From Procambarus clarkii (taxonomy: Eukaryota > Arthropoda > Malacostraca > Decapoda > Cambaridae), in the NCBI RefSeq assembly GCF_040958095.1, contig NC_091165.1, positions 32,331,460-32,395,459 of the forward strand: 64,000 nt of DNA, given 5' to 3'. The notes beneath the pieces were generated by a model. It saw nothing but the letters and a program-made list of their open reading frames with translations, made no database searches and was not told the origin of the DNA. The translations under genes and the position numbers were made by a program. Position 1 is the first letter of the stretch. Each line of letters opens with the position of its first letter. This document shows positions 63,479 through 64,000 of the stretch, piece after piece.

Positions 63479-64000
63479 TGTGGGAACCGACCTGTGAGAT
63501 TTATATTTATTTAATTTATATGAATTTATATTTACGTTAATTTATATACTTCGATAGCAATTTGTATAATGATAAGTGGACTGTATTTCTGCAATAATCT
63601 CATAATCTCACAAATCGATCCTCTACACATTAGGGGGAGTTTATATTAATTTATATATATGCAGCCAATCAAACTACAGTAATAGACTACATACATTGAA
63701 GAGGTTCCTTATCTTATAGTACAGCAGGTTAGTCCACCAGGTATAACTAGGGTGTAGACACCACATTTTCCCTCTTTGAGGTAGCTTCCATCACCCTGGT
63801 AACTGATGCACAAAGCATGCTTCGTCTTAACCTGTTAAAAGGGCGCTAGCTGTAAAGCCAGAATCCTATATATGACAGGTATATCAGAGAAAATACTGTA
63901 CATGGAACAATGAAGACCTGGCTTAATTACCTTTAGTTTGAGGCTACCACGTGCTCTAACCGGGTCACCCTATATAATGACATTAATGGCCATAAATGAA
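63479..64000 (-). repeat. BEL/Pao 5' LTR, cut by the window end
   Basis: Direct repeat partner of 58868-59389. It begins TGTGGGAACC at 63479 and continues past the window. Confidence 0.88.

Larger units (their letters stand above)
58868..64000 (-). mobile_element. BEL/Pao LTR retrotransposon, internally deleted
   Basis: LTR-like direct repeats begin TGTGGGAACCG at 58868 and 63479 with a constant offset of 4611 and no net indel over 522 bp. About six substitutions separate them. The gag-protease ORF lies between, on the minus strand. The right-hand (5') LTR leaves the window, so LTR length is at least 522 bp. RT, RNase H and integrase are absent: only about 1.2 kb remains between the ORF end and the left LTR. 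This is a non-autonomous copy that would need enzymes from a complete relative. Confidence 0.88.

Overview
The window reads as repeat-dense eukaryotic DNA, most probably from a decapod crustacean (crayfish-like). The arguments are: Penelope-like retroelements with GIY-YIG endonuclease; CR1/Jockey-type LINEs; Ty3/Gypsy and BEL/Pao LTR elements; tRNA-derived SINEs whose head and body resemble decapod SINEs as I remember them; arthropod-type (TTAGG)n-like tracts; and very long (TA)n and (CT)n runs. The species call is inference. I found no host protein-coding gene, no rRNA, no stand-alone tRNA gene and no CRISPR or prokaryotic operon. All recognisable coding potential belongs to transposable elements.

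Layout. 1-2107: a minus-strand LINE ORF2 (endonuclease plus reverse transcriptase), broken by homopolymer slips. 2.1-9.0 kb: several blocks of a 40-bp minisatellite, interrupted by a probable LTR on the minus strand (about 3658-4062), a SINE, two 3' ends of one LINE family and a dead RT fragment. 9.7-16.1 kb: three blocks of a 51-bp satellite around another SINE, (CT)n and (TA)n tracts, and a truncated Gypsy gag-protease on the minus strand. 16.64-16.82 kb: an integrase scrap that runs straight into satellite. 16.8-35.06 kb: 18 kb of satellite, first a 13-14 bp monomer, then a 20-bp monomer.

35.3-44.97 kb is the most structured part. A foldback element, a MITE-like element with 84-bp inverted ends, an inverted array of 260-bp tRNA-like units, and two Penelope-like families follow one another. 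The last four are each arranged head-to-head and bounded by (TA)n tracts. The first Penelope family has one intact 830-codon ORF flanked by 719-bp direct pseudo-LTRs that look identical.

45.2-58.9 kb holds a 31-bp minisatellite, a 9.7-kb array of a 19-bp monomer (part of it indel-rich), a 33-bp minisatellite, an LTR of the same Gypsy family seen near 15 kb, and a 22-bp minisatellite open in all three forward frames. 58.87-64.0 kb: a BEL/Pao element on the minus strand with an intact gag-protease ORF but no RT, RNase H or integrase. Its LTRs differ at about 6 of 522 aligned positions, so it is a fairly recent, non-autonomous copy.

These elements do not form a pathway. They relate to each other as nested insertions, shared target preference for (TA)n, and tandem arrays that border or may have grown from element edges.
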